Positions 1 to 11,463 of a stretch of 64,000 bases of DNA are shown here, in pieces. The translations under genes were made by a program, and so were the position numbers. The first letter of the stretch is position 1, and each line of letters opens with the position of its first letter. The notes beneath the pieces were generated by a model. That model was not told where the DNA came from and ran no database searches. It was given only the letters and a program-made list of their open reading frames with translations. This DNA is from Conus ventricosus (Eukaryota; Mollusca; Gastropoda; Neogastropoda; Conidae), in the NCBI GenBank assembly GCA_018398815.1, contig CM031618.1:50035049-50099048 (forward strand), given 5' to 3'.

Positions 1-1870
1 GGATCTTTTTCTCAAGGTCTGGTTTCAGCGTCCATGACTCACAAGCATATAAGAATATCGCCATGACTAAGGATCGCATCAGTCTAATCTTTGAGCTGAT
101 GGAGATGTTTTTGTTTCTCCAAAGAGGCGTTAGCTTAGATAGCGTGGCTGTGGTCTGAGCGACTCTTGAGATGATTTCAGGTCTTGAACCTTCGTCTGAG
201 ATTGTTGCCCCAAGTACTTAAATGTATTGACTGGCTCAAGCTTTTTGCTGTTGATGGTTATGTCTTGGGTAAAGCCGATTGGGTTGTTAGTCATGACCTT
301 TGTCTTTTCCGCACTTTTTCCATGCCATAATCAGCAGAGGTGTTGAGTCTGTTGATCAGGTGCACTAGCTCTTGTTCGTTTCCAGCTAGTCCATCTATGT
401 CGTCGGCAAAACGGAGGTTGGTGATGGTTCTCCCTCCAATATTTACAGTTCCTTCATGGTCTTCTAGCGCATCGGTCATAATTCTCTCAAGGAAAGACAT
501 TGAAAGTGTGGGGGAGAGTAGGCAGCCCTGTTCGCACTCCAACGGTAGTCGGAACCACTCGCCTATGTTGTTACCGAAGAAAACGGCACTGGTGGATTTA
601 TTGTAGAGGCTTTCAATAATTCTGATGAGGTTGGCATTGATGTTGAAGAGTTTCATTGTTGCCCATAATGCTTCGTGCCACACTCGGTCGAAGGCCTTCT
701 TGAAGTCTATGAATATGTGGTACAGATTTGTTGGTGTTGGTTGTACTTCTCACACAGTATTCTTAGATTGAATATCTGCTCTATAGTACTTCGTCCTGGC
801 CTGAACCCGCCTGTTCTTCAGCGATGATCTTTTCTGCTTGTGGGTTCAGTCTATTCAGGATTACTTCAGCATAACTTTGCTTGGGTGGCTGATGAGGCTA
901 ATCGTGCGATATTTTGGCATTGCTGTAGGTTGCCTTTCTTTGGTAGCGTGATGATAAGTGACTGCGTCCAGGGAGTGGGCCATTCCCCGGTTTCCCAGAT
1001 TCTGTTGCATATTGCAAGTAACATGTCCACCATTGGATCTCTCCTGCCTTGATCAATTCTGCCGGTATGTTGTCAACACCGGGCGATTTTCCTGCTTCAT
1101 GATGATAAGGCTCTAATGATTTCCTCACGTGTTATTATTTATCCTTGCGTTATTTGTTGGTTCCGGTGCGACAAGGATTGATGGATTTCCCTCAGCGTTG
1201 TACGAGTAAAGCTCAGAACAGTATTCTGTCCATCGTTGTAGTATCTTTCATCATCGTTGAGACATTTACCGTTTTTGTCATGGATCGTTGTTGTCTTGGC
1301 TTGTTTCTTTCCGTTAGGTCCTTGACAATTTTGTAGGCTGCTTTGCTGTTGTTGTTTTTCAGATTATTATCAATCTCTTGGCATTGGTTGTCAATCCAAG
1401 TTTCCATTGCTGCCTTCATCTCAGTTTTAACCTTCTTGTTAGCATCATTGTACTCTCTTTTTCCTTCTGGGTTGTTCTTTTTGTTTTTCAATTCCCGACG
1501 TTTGTCACAAAGTTCCAGAATTTCGTCGGTGACCCATGGCTTCTTCTTCGGCCGATGTTTACCAAGCACTTCTGCTGCTGTTTCTGTGACAGCTTTGTTG
1601 AAGGAGTCGGTGAAGGATTCTATGTTAATGTCTTCGTTTGCCAGGACAAGCGAGGTGCAAATTTTCCTCCAATATTTGCTTGAAATGCTTCCTTTATGTT
1701 AGGGTCTTTTAGCTTCTCCAGATTGAACTTTAGCCTGATGTTTCCTTTCTTGTTATTGTTGTTTGAGGCGGAGTGCGAATGTCATTGAGGACCATTTCGT
1801 GGTCGCTTCCAATGTTGCTCCAGGGAAGCTCTGCCCGCACTTCGGATATTTCACAAAATGATGCATCCAT
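1..1870 (-). mobile_element. LINE relic: endonuclease tail, linker, reverse transcriptase
   Basis: Decayed non-LTR retrotransposon read right to left. The end of an APE-type endonuclease is visible near 1799-1807 (SDH motif). A basic, lysine-rich linker follows at 1213-1569. The RT fingers motif KSPGVDNIPAELIKAG lies near 1030-1100, then EQGCLLSP near 510-530, and the catalytic FADD at 399-410. The typical C-terminal YACESWTLKPDLE motif lies at about 20-60, so the element continues past the left edge of the window. The order is that of an intact element, but at least three frameshifts separate the pieces. Similarity stops abruptly at about 1870, so the copy is 5'-truncated within the endonuclease. 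The clade is probably RTE- or jockey-like; I cannot assign it. Non-functional as shown. Confidence 0.85.
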
Positions 1871-2199
1871 AAATGATTGCTTTGACTCTATACATGAAAG
1901 CGGAAGTAACACAGATAGAAAAAACACAAGACACGGTGATTCATAGTTTCGGTCAATCCCTGTTAAATATGTGCACTATTAAGTTTGCTTATCTGAATGC
2001 TATGTGTTATGGTGACCTTGAAGGTCGCTACACGTACATATGTCTTTTGGGTTGTAGTGTGATTGACTATTTTCTGATGTCGAGTGATTTGTTTGCTATT
2101 GTTAGTGATAACTGCTGTTGTCTGTTTGTGATCGTACTGAAAGTTACCATATGCCTGTTATTTCCTCTGTTAGTTTCCTGATGTTTCTGTAGGAAATGA

Positions 2200-4345
2200 T
2201 GACAATCCAAAAATCGACATTAATAAGTTTACTGGATTCCTGAACACGCACAGTTGTTTGAAGCCGCACTGAACTCTGATTCAGTTAAAAAGAAGTTGGA
2301 AGCTGCAATTAAAGTGATTGATATGATATAAATGAAGCCATTCATATGTTTAATGAAGCTTGAAAGAAGCTGCAGACTGCATGAAAAAAACGAATATAGT
2401 GTGAACGGGAGCAGCCAGAAAGCGCAAGACTGGTTTGATCTGGAGTGTAGGAATGGAAAGAAGCGTGTGCGCAAGCTTTTAAAGAAATTTCGTCAGACTT
2501 TAGATGAACAAGATAGGTTTAACTTTGTCAAGCAAGATGAGAGTTATAAGAAACCTCATTAAATTTAAGAAGAAAGTGTACAACAAGACGATGATTGTAA
2601 GTTTATGGATTCTGTGAATAACATAAATATTTTTGGGAAACAGTCCATAAAATAATACTAAAGAAGAAACATGTAAAAAATCAGATAACTGCGGAACAAT
2701 GGTTTTAACAATTTCAAACGCGTTTAGAAACTGACACAAGTGATGATTTATTATTGACAGTGATGATGTAATGATGATATCAACTCTTTAATCGTCCTAT
2801 TTCTGAAGAGGAAATAATATTAACACTGCGTAAATTAAAACAAAAAAGGCTAGTAGATTTATCTTACCTCTTCTTGTTTAAGTTTCTAAATGTACTTTTT
2901 GATAAAGATGTTTATCCAGACAGCTGGTCGGAATCTATTATTCTACCGTTACACAAGAAAGGTGATGTCAAAAATCCAGAAAAACTATAGCGGTATTAGT
3001 CTTCTTAACGTGTGTAGTAAAGTGTATGTCTCTATCATAAATCAAACGATTTCAGTTGTGGGTTGAAGAAAATAATTTGACAGGTGAGTGCCAGACAGGA
3101 TTTAAAAAAAAGGTTATTCCACGGTTGATCACTTGTTCACTTTACTAGCATGTGTTCAAAAAAAACAACAACAACAACCAAGAAACTGTAAATTTTATGT
3201 TGCTTTTATTGATTTTCAGGAATGTTTTAATACTATAAATATAAATCTGCTTAGGCGTATTTTAGTGAAGAACGGTATTAAGGGTAAGCTATTACGTGTG
3301 TACGCAGCATGTATTTAAGTGTAAAAGCACGTGTTAGATGTGGGGCTAAACCTACCCAGTCTATTCATTGTTCTTCGGGGGTTTACACAGGGGGATATAT
3401 GCAGCCAGTTTTGTTTCTTTGTTTATTAACCAATTAGCGCTAGATGTAATTAGAACTAGTAGACATGGGGTAACATTTTCGCTCGACGCTTTTGAGCTGT
3501 TTTATTATTAGCCGATGTTGTTGTATTGCTTGCAGAATCGGTAGTGGGGTTTACAGAATTAGTAAACAGGTTAAATACAGATCACTGCCCCCCCGCGTGA
3601 TTTGACAGGTTAATTTGGGTAAAAGTAAATTGTTTTTATTCAAAAACGGGGTTATTTAGGGGCGAGGGAAAGGTGGTTTTTCGATGGACAAGTTATGCCT
3701 GTGTTAATGCCTACAAGTATTTAGGTATTTTACTTTACGACAAAACTGAGTTTTCACACTCCCTGTCGTGATTTAGCTAGCAGAGCTAAGAAAACTCTAT
3801 TGTGTATTTTACAACGTCTACGTTTATTCAATAGTGATTCTTTACATGTGTATTAACTCTGATCATCAAGCGCTTCCAATTATGCAGTATGGATGTGAGA
3901 TATGGGCTTTTGATAAAGGAGCTCAGTATTGTGAAATAGCGCATTTATAGCCCTAAAGAGGTATTTAGGTGTTAGTCTTGTACTCCAAACGATTTAGTTT
4001 ATAATGAGTTGAACAGATATCCTGTCACTATTTAATTTTTTTTGTACAATGTATCCGTTATTGATTTAAGATACTACAGATGTCAAATGACGGATTACCA
4101 AAGAAGGCATATGCTATGCTCTGTCATCTTGATAATCGAGGAAAGACCAGTTGGGCCAAACATGTTAGATCTGTTTGTTTAGATATGGATTTAGATTTGT
4201 GTGGCTGGAGCAAGCTAGGTGTGGGTGATGTCAATGAATTGTTAAGTGTCTTTCGGCAGAGAATAATTGACCTAACAGGTTTTCTGTATGCAAAACTTTT
4301 TGTAACCCGTGTGGCTCTTTGCCTACGTATCTGAGCATGATTATT
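2200..4345 (+). mobile_element. LINE relic (CR1/jockey-like), heavily frameshifted
   Basis: A second, unrelated non-LTR element on the plus strand. The region between endonuclease and RT appears at 2332-2562, with a WFDLECR motif followed by a basic helix. RT fingers with LHKKGDV and GISLLNVCSKVY lie at about 2948-3027. The palm segment FYVAFIDFQECFNTI is at about 3195-3240. The catalytic box reads A-D-V at 3511-3519 where the family has ADD, followed by VVLLAES and a FTELVNRLNT helix. A typical C-terminal domain lies at 4080-4334 (MSNDGLPKKAYAML, with W at the expected spacing). No frame spans more than one of these blocks, so this is a pseudogene. The clade call is tentative. Confidence 0.8.
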
Positions 4346-4762
4346 GACAGGCATTTAAAATATCTTATGACTAAGTTTAGATTTGGCATTTCTGACTTGT
4401 CGGTTCATTACTATAGGTATAGAAACCATGGGCCACAAGATTTGATTTTTTAAACTAAGTAAAGTGCTGTCGAAACAAAAATGTACTTCTCGATTTTGCT
4501 ATCCATTTTAAAATAGCGTAAGAGAAAAGGTCATTCCCTAAAATTTCTTTAATAAGCGAAATGGTTTTCATTTGTCTCTTTGTGGCCTCAACTAACAGCA
4601 ATACAGTCAGAAAATTAGCAATTTATATTTATCAAGCGTTTAAAGCGGGGCAGATTGCTATAACTTCAGTGTATATTTATGCATTTATATGTAATAATGT
4701 GTAAATGTATTTGCTTTTATTCCCCTCTTCCAAAGGGGCCTGGCTTTATGAAATAAAGTTTC

Positions 4763-4870
4763 CATTTTCATCTCTCTTCTCCTCTCTCTCCTCTCTCCTC
4801 TTCTCTCTCTCTCTCGACGGCCTCTCTCTCTCTCGCCCTCTCTCTCTCCCTCTCCTCTCTCCTCTCTCTC

Positions 4871-4911
<41 letters not shown>
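4763..4911. repeat. (CT)n-rich microsatellite
   Basis: Imperfect CT/TCC tract, apparently just past the 3' end of the LINE relic. Leucine/serine-rich frames over it are translation artefacts. Confidence 0.95.
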
Positions 4912-5114
4912 CTTTGCTTTCTGGGTAATTAATAGTTTACGTATAATATATATTTTTGTTCAAATAAAGAAAGAAAAAAGACAGAAAGAAAATGAACAGT
5001 ATATCCACATTTAAAACCTGTCAACCGCACGCTTACCTTGCATTCAGTCTGTTAGTGTCGTGCTGCTTAGCACGAAAATCACGGCGAAGTTTCGATTTGC
5101 GTGCGTGCGTCTGA

Positions 5115-5410
5115 TATACGGGACATTTGGCGAAGTGGTCAGCGTCGCGAACTCCCGGCTGGGAGGTCGTGGGTTCGATTCCCATCAGAGTCTTGTGGGA
5201 TTTTTCTGCTCCGACCGGCTCCTACCCCTGAACTGAGTTTGCTACGGGCTCAGTTGGGAAGAATGGGACCACACAGTCGAGTTTCATCCACTTAATAGAT
5301 GCGTCTCTGAGAGTGCTGTTCAAATTTCCTGACCAACACCGCAGGTGTCTATCTCTCGTGCCTGGTTGACACCGGGATATATCATAAAAGGAAGCTTTGA
5401 GTACACCCCT
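5115..5410 (+). mobile_element. tRNA-derived SINE, family 1
   Basis: The head has an RNA polymerase III A-box-like segment at 5127-5144 (TGGCGAAGTGGTCAGCG) and a canonical B box at 5171-5183 (GGGTTCGATTCCC), spaced as in a tRNA. It is followed by about 220 bp of non-tRNA body. The acceptor stem does not close well, so this is not a functional tRNA. A reverse-orientation relative with the same head (GGCTGGGAGGTNGTGGGTTC) lies at 20,600-20,800. The family name and the 3' boundary are uncertain. Confidence 0.75.
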
Positions 5411-5539
5411 GTCATGCAGTCTCAGACCGGAATAAAAATTTCCGTAGCATATCTAATCATCCTTATTCTCAGCGATCAACATGAAAAAATTTTTCAAATT
5501 CTGTGGCACTTCGTGCATTGCTCTCATGGTGACCTCCGT

Positions 5540-5990
5540 TTCGATGTCCTCTCCACGTCTGTGACCTTGGTATAGTTCCGTCGGGGTCACCGGCATCGGC
5601 AGTCCCTAGGGGCTGTCGTTGGACGGACGTGGTGGCGCCTCCGGAGGGAGAGCTCACTCACGCCGGTTCCGCGACTAAGATTTATTGTCTTCAGTAGGGG
5701 GCTTGTAGGTGGTGTCCTGCGTATTTTGGGAAATCAGAACAGGCGCCACTGAACACCACTGAAGTGATCGGCAGCAGTGAAAGTTGCCTCTTGATGACTT
5801 GACATAAATGCTCCCTGTGGATTGCCGGTGCGGGGCTACGGTGGGACTGACTGGGCTGTGGCTGTGGACAGGGTGTCTGAATGAGCGGTGTGGGTGCAAT
5901 ACCACTGAGTTGGCACAGACGATGGGACAGCAAAAAAAAAAAAGAAAGAAAAGAAAAAAAAAAAAGAAGAAAAAAACAATCATCCGGTCA
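5540..5990 (+). repeat. Candidate retroposon with A-rich tail
   Basis: A GC-richer block (G/C-rich from about 5560, with CACTGAACACCACTGAAGTG near 5745-5765) ends in an A-rich tail at 5931-5978. An abrupt A-rich tail after unique GC-rich sequence suggests a retroposed element. I see no pol III boxes, no RT motif and no second copy in the window, so the call rests on composition only. Confidence 0.35.
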
Positions 5991-6804
5991 AGGTCGTCAG
6001 GGATTTGCTATAATTTGATCTCTTCCTATGTATTTGCATCAGCACAGAGAGTGCCGCCACAGTTAGAAGCAAAAACACAAACAGAAAACAACGCCAGTGT
6101 GTCTTCTTATGTTTAAACATATGTTTAAACAAAATTTAGTAACAAAACAATTACGGTTCTCCTGCCTCTGCATACTTGCTGTACACAGGGGAGCTGCGGA
6201 ACGCCCCCAGACACAGTCGAAACCCTTGAAGATGTATGGGATCTAGAGTTTTAAGGTAGGAGGGTCTTGCAGAACCATTAACAACATCCAACTTTAGTCC
6301 AATTTGGAGCGGATCAGAGCCCTGTAAAGATGAAGAAGAGTTTACTTATCGGCACCCCAATCCGTGCGTGCCACGACTCGGAGGATGTTCAATGTTTTTT
6401 GACAGGAAGTTTTGAGGTATTGGGTGACATTCGAAGTTGAGTTTTTGACAAAAATAACTCCTAAAATTTGGCTTCTTTCAAACAACAACAGCAACAACTT
6501 AACACACATTCACCAAAAAATACACTGACAGTGCTGCCATTCATCAAGACAGTGAGTTCGTCATTCCAGTGTTCATGAGTTAGGTCATTCGAGGGAAACA
6601 ATCCCACATTTTAAGTAACTATCCACATGAAGTTTTTAAGTTCCATTCCACAAATGGTAACTATCCACATTAAGTAACCAATCCACAATCTGGGTGGAAG
6701 AAACCATCCACAATTTAAAGACACCATCCTCACCTCTAAGAAAACCATCCACATGTGGATGGCGCCCTAAAGGGGATTTAGGACACCAAAAGTGGAAAAA
6801 AAGG

Positions 6805-6805
<1 letters not shown>
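5991..6805. other. Unclassified intergenic DNA with a degenerate ATCCACA motif cluster
   Basis: No coding potential recognised. Between about 6620 and 6765 the words ATCCACA or CCATCCACA recur at irregular spacing (at least five times), which looks like a decayed minisatellite directly before the (CA)n tract. Confidence 0.4.

Positions 6806-6848
<43 letters not shown>
6806..6848. repeat. (CA)n microsatellite
   Basis: Uninterrupted CA dinucleotides. They directly abut the truncated 3' end of the first PLE copy. Confidence 0.97.
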
Positions 6849-6850
<2 letters not shown>

Positions 6851-8640
6851 GTTGTTGCTCTTTTTATAATTTCCATGATATGTTGTAATCTATTTCTTAT
6901 CTTTAAGCTTCCAAATATATTTGCTTAGTTCTGTTTGGTTTTTATTTTTTTTTCATTTTTGAAGGCCCTGTTTTGGGTTAGCAATCTGGGGGTTTTTTTA
7001 AAAAGTTTCCTATCCCTTGTTGTTTTTTTTGTTTTGTTTTTTTAGCTTGGGTACACAATTTTGTTGAGGAAATTTTTTTTAAATTTTGGAATTTTTGGGA
7101 TTAAAGTTTTTTTACCCCTTTTTTTGGTTGTTTTTGGTTTTTTTGGGAAAGAATCTTTATATTTTTTTTCCGGGTTTCTTGAGGTTTATTTTTGTTAATA
7201 TTTAATATTTTAATTTTTTTGGGGTTTTTTAAAAGGACGAAATTTTTTTCCTTTCCTTTAGTTTTTGTTTTCCAAATTTTTTTAAATGGAGGGTTTTATA
7301 ATTAAAATTTTTCTTTTTCCCTGTTTTTTTGTTGCTGTTATTTGCAAAGGTTATATTGTTTTTTTGTTTGGCCCCACCCCCTCTTTTTCCCCCCCCCCCA
7401 AAACGTTTTTTTTTTTTAAAAAAAAAATAAACCTCTTTCTTTTTTTTTTTCCCCCCTTTTTTTTTCCTTTTTTTTTTTTTCCCCTTTTTTTATTATGGTT
7501 TGAAAAATTTTTTCAATTTCTTTTTCTTTTTTTTCAAGGGTTTTTGGGTTTATTTTTTAAAAAGGGCAAGACCGTATTCTGTAAAAGAAAACCCTTTTCC
7601 CAAAGTATTTTCTGAATGGGGCAACATGAAAAGTCCAATTTTTTAAAACGTTTCGCTCCATCATAAGACCCCATCGGACATCGAAGTGGAATTTCTCTGT
7701 GTTTTTTTTTTATCCAATTTCACGTTGCTATGGAGAAGAGTTTTCTTAGTGGGAGAATGATTTCCATCTCAGAACTTAATTGTTATTTGTTGGCGAATTT
7801 TTAGTGTTTTATGAGTAATTCCTCATCAAAGGAAGGGTAAAAGTCCACTTTTCAAAAGAATAAACACTGTATTTTTTTTTTGTTCAGCCCTTTAAACCAT
7901 TGGATAACTTCGAACTGTTTTCCAGGTTGTATTCAGTGTTTTTTTTTTAGCCCTCATTGCTTTTTCCAGGTCTTTTTACTAATTTTCCCTAATTCAGATT
8001 TTGATGGGTTTTCAGTCTAAAAGTAGGATTGTTTGCGGAAGTTAGGTTTGGGGTTTTTTTTAAGGGTTATAAAGGGCTTTTTTATTGCTGTTGCTTTATC
8101 CGTCACCAAAATCATTGGTGCACAAGTTCTTTTTCTTTTTTGCAGATGTTGTCTATGTGGTCATCACTTTTTTAAATTTTTTGAAAATTTTTGTTGGGAG
8201 TGAGAGTATCATTATTTTCCCTTTTATAAAAATTGTTTGTTTGTCAGCCTTTATAAATATTTTTTGTCATTCTGGATTTTTTTTTATTTTTTATTCAATG
8301 TTGTTTGAAATTTATTTTGAGGTTTTTGAATTAATGTTAGCTATTATTTTTTTCAACTTTCTTCAAAAGGTTTTCTTTTCCTTTATTGTGGTGGCGATCT
8401 CCAGACTTAAAAAAATAAATTTTTTTTTCTTCCTTTTGGCATCGGGTTCAAAAAGAAAAAAGCTTCCACCTCATATTGCCCAAATGTTTCAGTTCCTAGA
8501 GTTTTTTTATGTAAAGTTTTAGATTGGAAAAAGGTAAATTTTGGTGGGTGCCCAAAGTTTAATTCTCTCCATTTTAAATTTAGGTTCTGCTAGGCCCAGT
8601 CCAACGTGAGGGCAATCAATAAAATCAGAGTTTAAAAAGC
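6849..8640 (-). mobile_element. Penelope-like element, copy A1 (RT plus GIY-YIG), corrupted
   Basis: On the minus strand, from high to low coordinate, I read a decayed KDHKPNF-type RT block near 8037-8060. Next come a VDFYPSF motif with the first palm aspartate (7828-7845), MGSYDGA (7654-7673), a damaged remnant of the RDDGLA box near 7570, and a GIY-YIG nuclease with the [11 protein letters not shown] segment (6895-7065). RT plus C-terminal GIY-YIG is the signature of Penelope-like elements. The 3' end is cut at the (CA)n tract. Homopolymer errors break every frame, so the T-rich plus-strand frames here (phenylalanine-rich, membrane-like) are antisense artefacts. Confidence 0.8.
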
Positions 8641-8721
8641 CACTCAGAACTTTAAAAGTGCTGCCCCGTAGGGAGCGACCCTACCTTTTAAAAAAAGTAA
8701 AAAGGAAAAAAATTAAAACCA

Positions 8722-8760
8722 ACAAAATTTTTTTCGAGCCGGGGGCCCGTCAGGGTGTCA
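8722..8760 (-). ncRNA. Damaged hammerhead ribozyme motif of PLE copy A2
   Basis: On the minus strand CTGACG is followed by a GC-rich stem-loop and then GAAA, in the same place relative to the PLE tail as the intact core at 11,425-11,448. The core A after CTGACG is missing and the stem III palindrome is distorted by homopolymer inflation, so as written it should not cleave. Confidence 0.55.
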
Positions 8761-8860
8761 ATTTGGGGCACGCCACCGGTTTTATATGGTGTGGCGTGTG
8801 GGGCCCTGAGCTCTGCGCGTTTCGGACGGGCCCGCAGATTTTTTTTATATCTCTTTGGGG

Positions 8861-8942
8861 GGGACATCAGGTGGGGGGGAGGGGGGGGGGGGGGGCGGGG
8901 GGGGGGGGGGAGGGGGGGGGGGGGGGGGGGCGGGGGGTGTGG
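8861..8942. repeat. Poly-G tract (mirror of poly-C at 11,247-11,306)
   Basis: G-rich run in the A2 tail. The same position in the inverted copy A3 is a C run. The glycine-rich frames over it are artefacts. Confidence 0.9.
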
Positions 8943-11245
8943 GGGTGGGTGGTCACGAAGGAAACCATTTTTGCCTGCAATTTTTTATTATTTCTACTCG
9001 AGTTTAGAGTGCAGAGGGTTTTTCATAAAAAGCCCTTTCTTAGTACACAAGTCGCATTTTTTAAAAAAAAAATGTTTTGTATGGGTTGCCTTTTTATAAT
9101 TTTTCCCTGATATTTTTTAAAACATTTTTTATCTTTTTGCTTCCAAATATATTTGCTTAGTTCGTTTGGGTTTTTTTATTTTTTCATTTTTGAAGGATGT
9201 TATGGTTTTGCATATCTGGTTTTTTAAAATGGTTTGCCCTGATCCCTTGTTGTTTCTTTATCACTGTCTGTTTTACCGTAGCTTGGTACACTGTTGTTTT
9301 TTGAACATTTATTTTTCAAGGGACGGTCTTTTTTGGCAATTTCAAGTATCCTTTTATCACCCTCTTTGGTTGTTTTTATTTTGGTTTTATTGGAAAATCA
9401 ATTATATTTTTAAAGGTTGGGCATACACGAGTAGTGCTTTACGGTTTTTTTTTGAATTTTAGAAGTACATTTCTTTGGGGGAAAGATGTTTTTAAAAAAT
9501 TTGAGGAATCTTTTCCTACGTTAGTTTTTGTTCTTTATCATATGGAGGGTTTACCCTATAAATTTTCCCTTTTTCCCGTTTTTCTTGTTTTGGTTTATGT
9601 TGTATTGGGGTTTTTAAAGTAATTTGTAGTTGTAGCCACTTTTTTCCGCGCCTCTTGGATTCCTGCTGCACTGTTAAATTCTTTTCATTGCATGACGTTT
9701 GTTTAAAACTTTTTTTTTTAACCATTAGGGGATGGGTTTTTTAAAATGGGGGTTGGATGGGGTTTTATTTATGGCTACAAGAAAAGGTGTGTCATTAGGT
9801 TTTTTTATATGGTTTTTGTATGATCCTTTAAAGGGCTAAGTTTTGTCTAAATAATTTTATGTTTTTTGTTGGCTTTTTTACTTGAAATTTTTTGGTTTTG
9901 GTTTGAAAAAATTTCAAAGTTCTTTTTTTTGTTTTTAATGGTTTTTTGGTTTATTGTTTTAAGTGGCAAGACCGTCATCTTGTATAAGCCAACCCGTTTA
10001 CCAAAAATTTTTTGTTATGAGGGGCAACATGAAAAATCCCAAATAAATTTCCCCGTTTTAGCTCCATCTAAAAATCCCATCGGGCATCGAATGTGGAATT
10101 CTGCTTTTTTTTTTTTACCCAAATTTCCTGTTGCATGGGGAAGATTTTCTTAGTGTGGGAAAGAATTTTTCCCTCCAGAACGTTATATTTGTATATTTTT
10201 TGGCGAATCGTAGGGCTTAGTGGTAAAATTTCCCCTCAATGGAAGGGGAAAGCCACTATGCAAAAGTAAATGAAAACCCGTATTTTTTGTTTGGGTTTAG
10301 TTCTTTTAAAAACCCTTGGATAACTTCGTAACGTTTTTCCCGAGATTGATTCAGTGTTTTTTTTTTATGTCCTCTATTGCTTTTTCCGGGTCTTTTCTAA
10401 TTTTGCCTAATTCAATTTTTTATGGGTTTATAGTCTACAAGTGGGTTGTTTCGGAAGTTAGGTTTGTGGTCTTTAGGGTTTTAAAAAGGGTTCTTTTATT
10501 TCTGTTCTTCTATCCTTCACCTAAATCCACTGGGCCCAAAATTCTTTTTCTTTTTTGCAGATGTTGTCAAATTGGGTTTATCAGCTTTTTTTTAAAATTT
10601 TTTTGAATATTTTTGTTGAGGGGTTTTGAGAGTCCATTATTTTTTCCATTTTATAGAAATTGTTGCTTGTCAGCCTTTATGAATATTTTTTTGTCATTTT
10701 TTCAACAAAAATACCGTCAAGCTTCTACCGTTTATGCCCCAAACCCTTTAAAAAAATAATTGATTCTTCCAAAAAAACCAAAAACAAACAACCCAAAGAG
10801 GGGGGAGAAAGGAATCTTGTAATTACACAAAAAAAGACCAGTGCCCTCTGAACAATAAATGGTCTCTACAACAACATTGTGTACCAAGCTACGGTAACAA
10901 CAGACAGTGATAAAGAAACATACATAGGGATCACGGCAAACCATTTTAAAACCAGATATGCTAACCATAAACAGTCCTTCAAAAATGAAAAATATAAAAA
11001 CCAAACAGAACTAAGCAAATATATTTGGAAGCTTAAAGATAAGAAATAGATTACAACATATCATGGAAAATTATGAAAAGAGCAACACCATGCAAACAAC
11101 ATTTCTAAAAAAATGCAACTTGTGTACTACAGAAAAGTGGCTGATATTATGTAACCCCATCTAGCATCTCTGAACTCTAGAGTAGAAAAATAAACAATTG
11201 CAGGCATAAATGGAAATCCTTGTCAGTGCACCATTTTCCTGACAC

Positions 11246-11246
<1 letters not shown>

Positions 11247-11281
<35 letters not shown>

Positions 11282-11306
11282 CCCGCCCCCCCCCTCCTCC
11301 CCCCAC
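11247..11306. repeat. Poly-C tract in PLE 3' tail
   Basis: C run in copy A3 after the coding part. The true length is uncertain because homopolymers are unreliable here. Confidence 0.9.
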
Positions 11307-11420
11307 CTGAGTGTGCCCCCAAAGAGATATAAAAAAAATCTGCGGGCCACGTGCCGCACGCGCAGAGCTCAGGCGCCCACACGCCACACCATATAAAACC
11401 GGTGGCGTGCCCAAATTGTA

Positions 11421-11463
11421 CACCCTGACGAGAGCGCCGGCTCGAAACAAATTTGTTGGTTTT
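11421..11463 (+). ncRNA. Hammerhead ribozyme, minimal PLE type
   Basis: All core elements are present. CTGACGA is at 11,425-11,431. Stem II is GAGC (11,432-11,435) with GCTC (11,440-11,443) and tetraloop GCCG. GAAA is at 11,444-11,447. Stem III is the palindrome ACAAATTTGT (11,447-11,456), with T11,457 as the cleavage-site base. Stem I pairs ACC (11,422-11,424) with GGT (11,458-11,460), with weaker pairing beyond. A very short palindromic stem III is typical of ribozymes in PLE terminal repeats, which are thought to act as dimers. It lies downstream of, and in sense with, the PLE coding region. Activity is inferred. Confidence 0.8.

Larger units (their letters stand above)
8641..10715 (-). 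mobile_element. Penelope-like element, copy A2 (RT plus GIY-YIG), corrupted
   Basis: Tandem to A1 in the same orientation. Minus-strand motifs in order: LKDHKPNF (10,454-10,476), a LNQ...EVIQ helix (about 10,315-10,355), the catalytic QDDGLAT (9962-9982, both aspartates kept), a zinc-ligand region, and GIY-YIG (9120-9300). A tail with a long G run on the plus strand and a hammerhead-like core (8722-8760) follow. Aligned by eye, 9968-10,290 matches 7570-7880 of A1. The A1/A2 boundary holds a conserved GC-rich hairpin (8655-8680) similar to the one at 58,085-58,105. This fits the tandem 'pLTR' organisation known for PLEs. Sequence quality is poor throughout. Confidence 0.82.

Noticed and set aside
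4080..4334. Short host gene at 4.1 kb
   Set aside because: Matches the C-terminal domain of the LINE relic that begins at 2.2 kb.
5101..5295. Functional tRNA gene at 5.1 kb
   Set aside because: Only A and B boxes fit; acceptor and anticodon stems do not pair and a long body follows, so it is a SINE.
7286..8522. Phe-rich, membrane-like plus-strand frames
   Set aside because: Antisense of A-rich PLE coding sequence with inflated T runs; PLE motifs are readable on the other strand.
8755..9099. Glycine-rich protein
   Set aside because: Poly-G tract in the PLE tail; its mirror is poly-C at 11,247-11,306.
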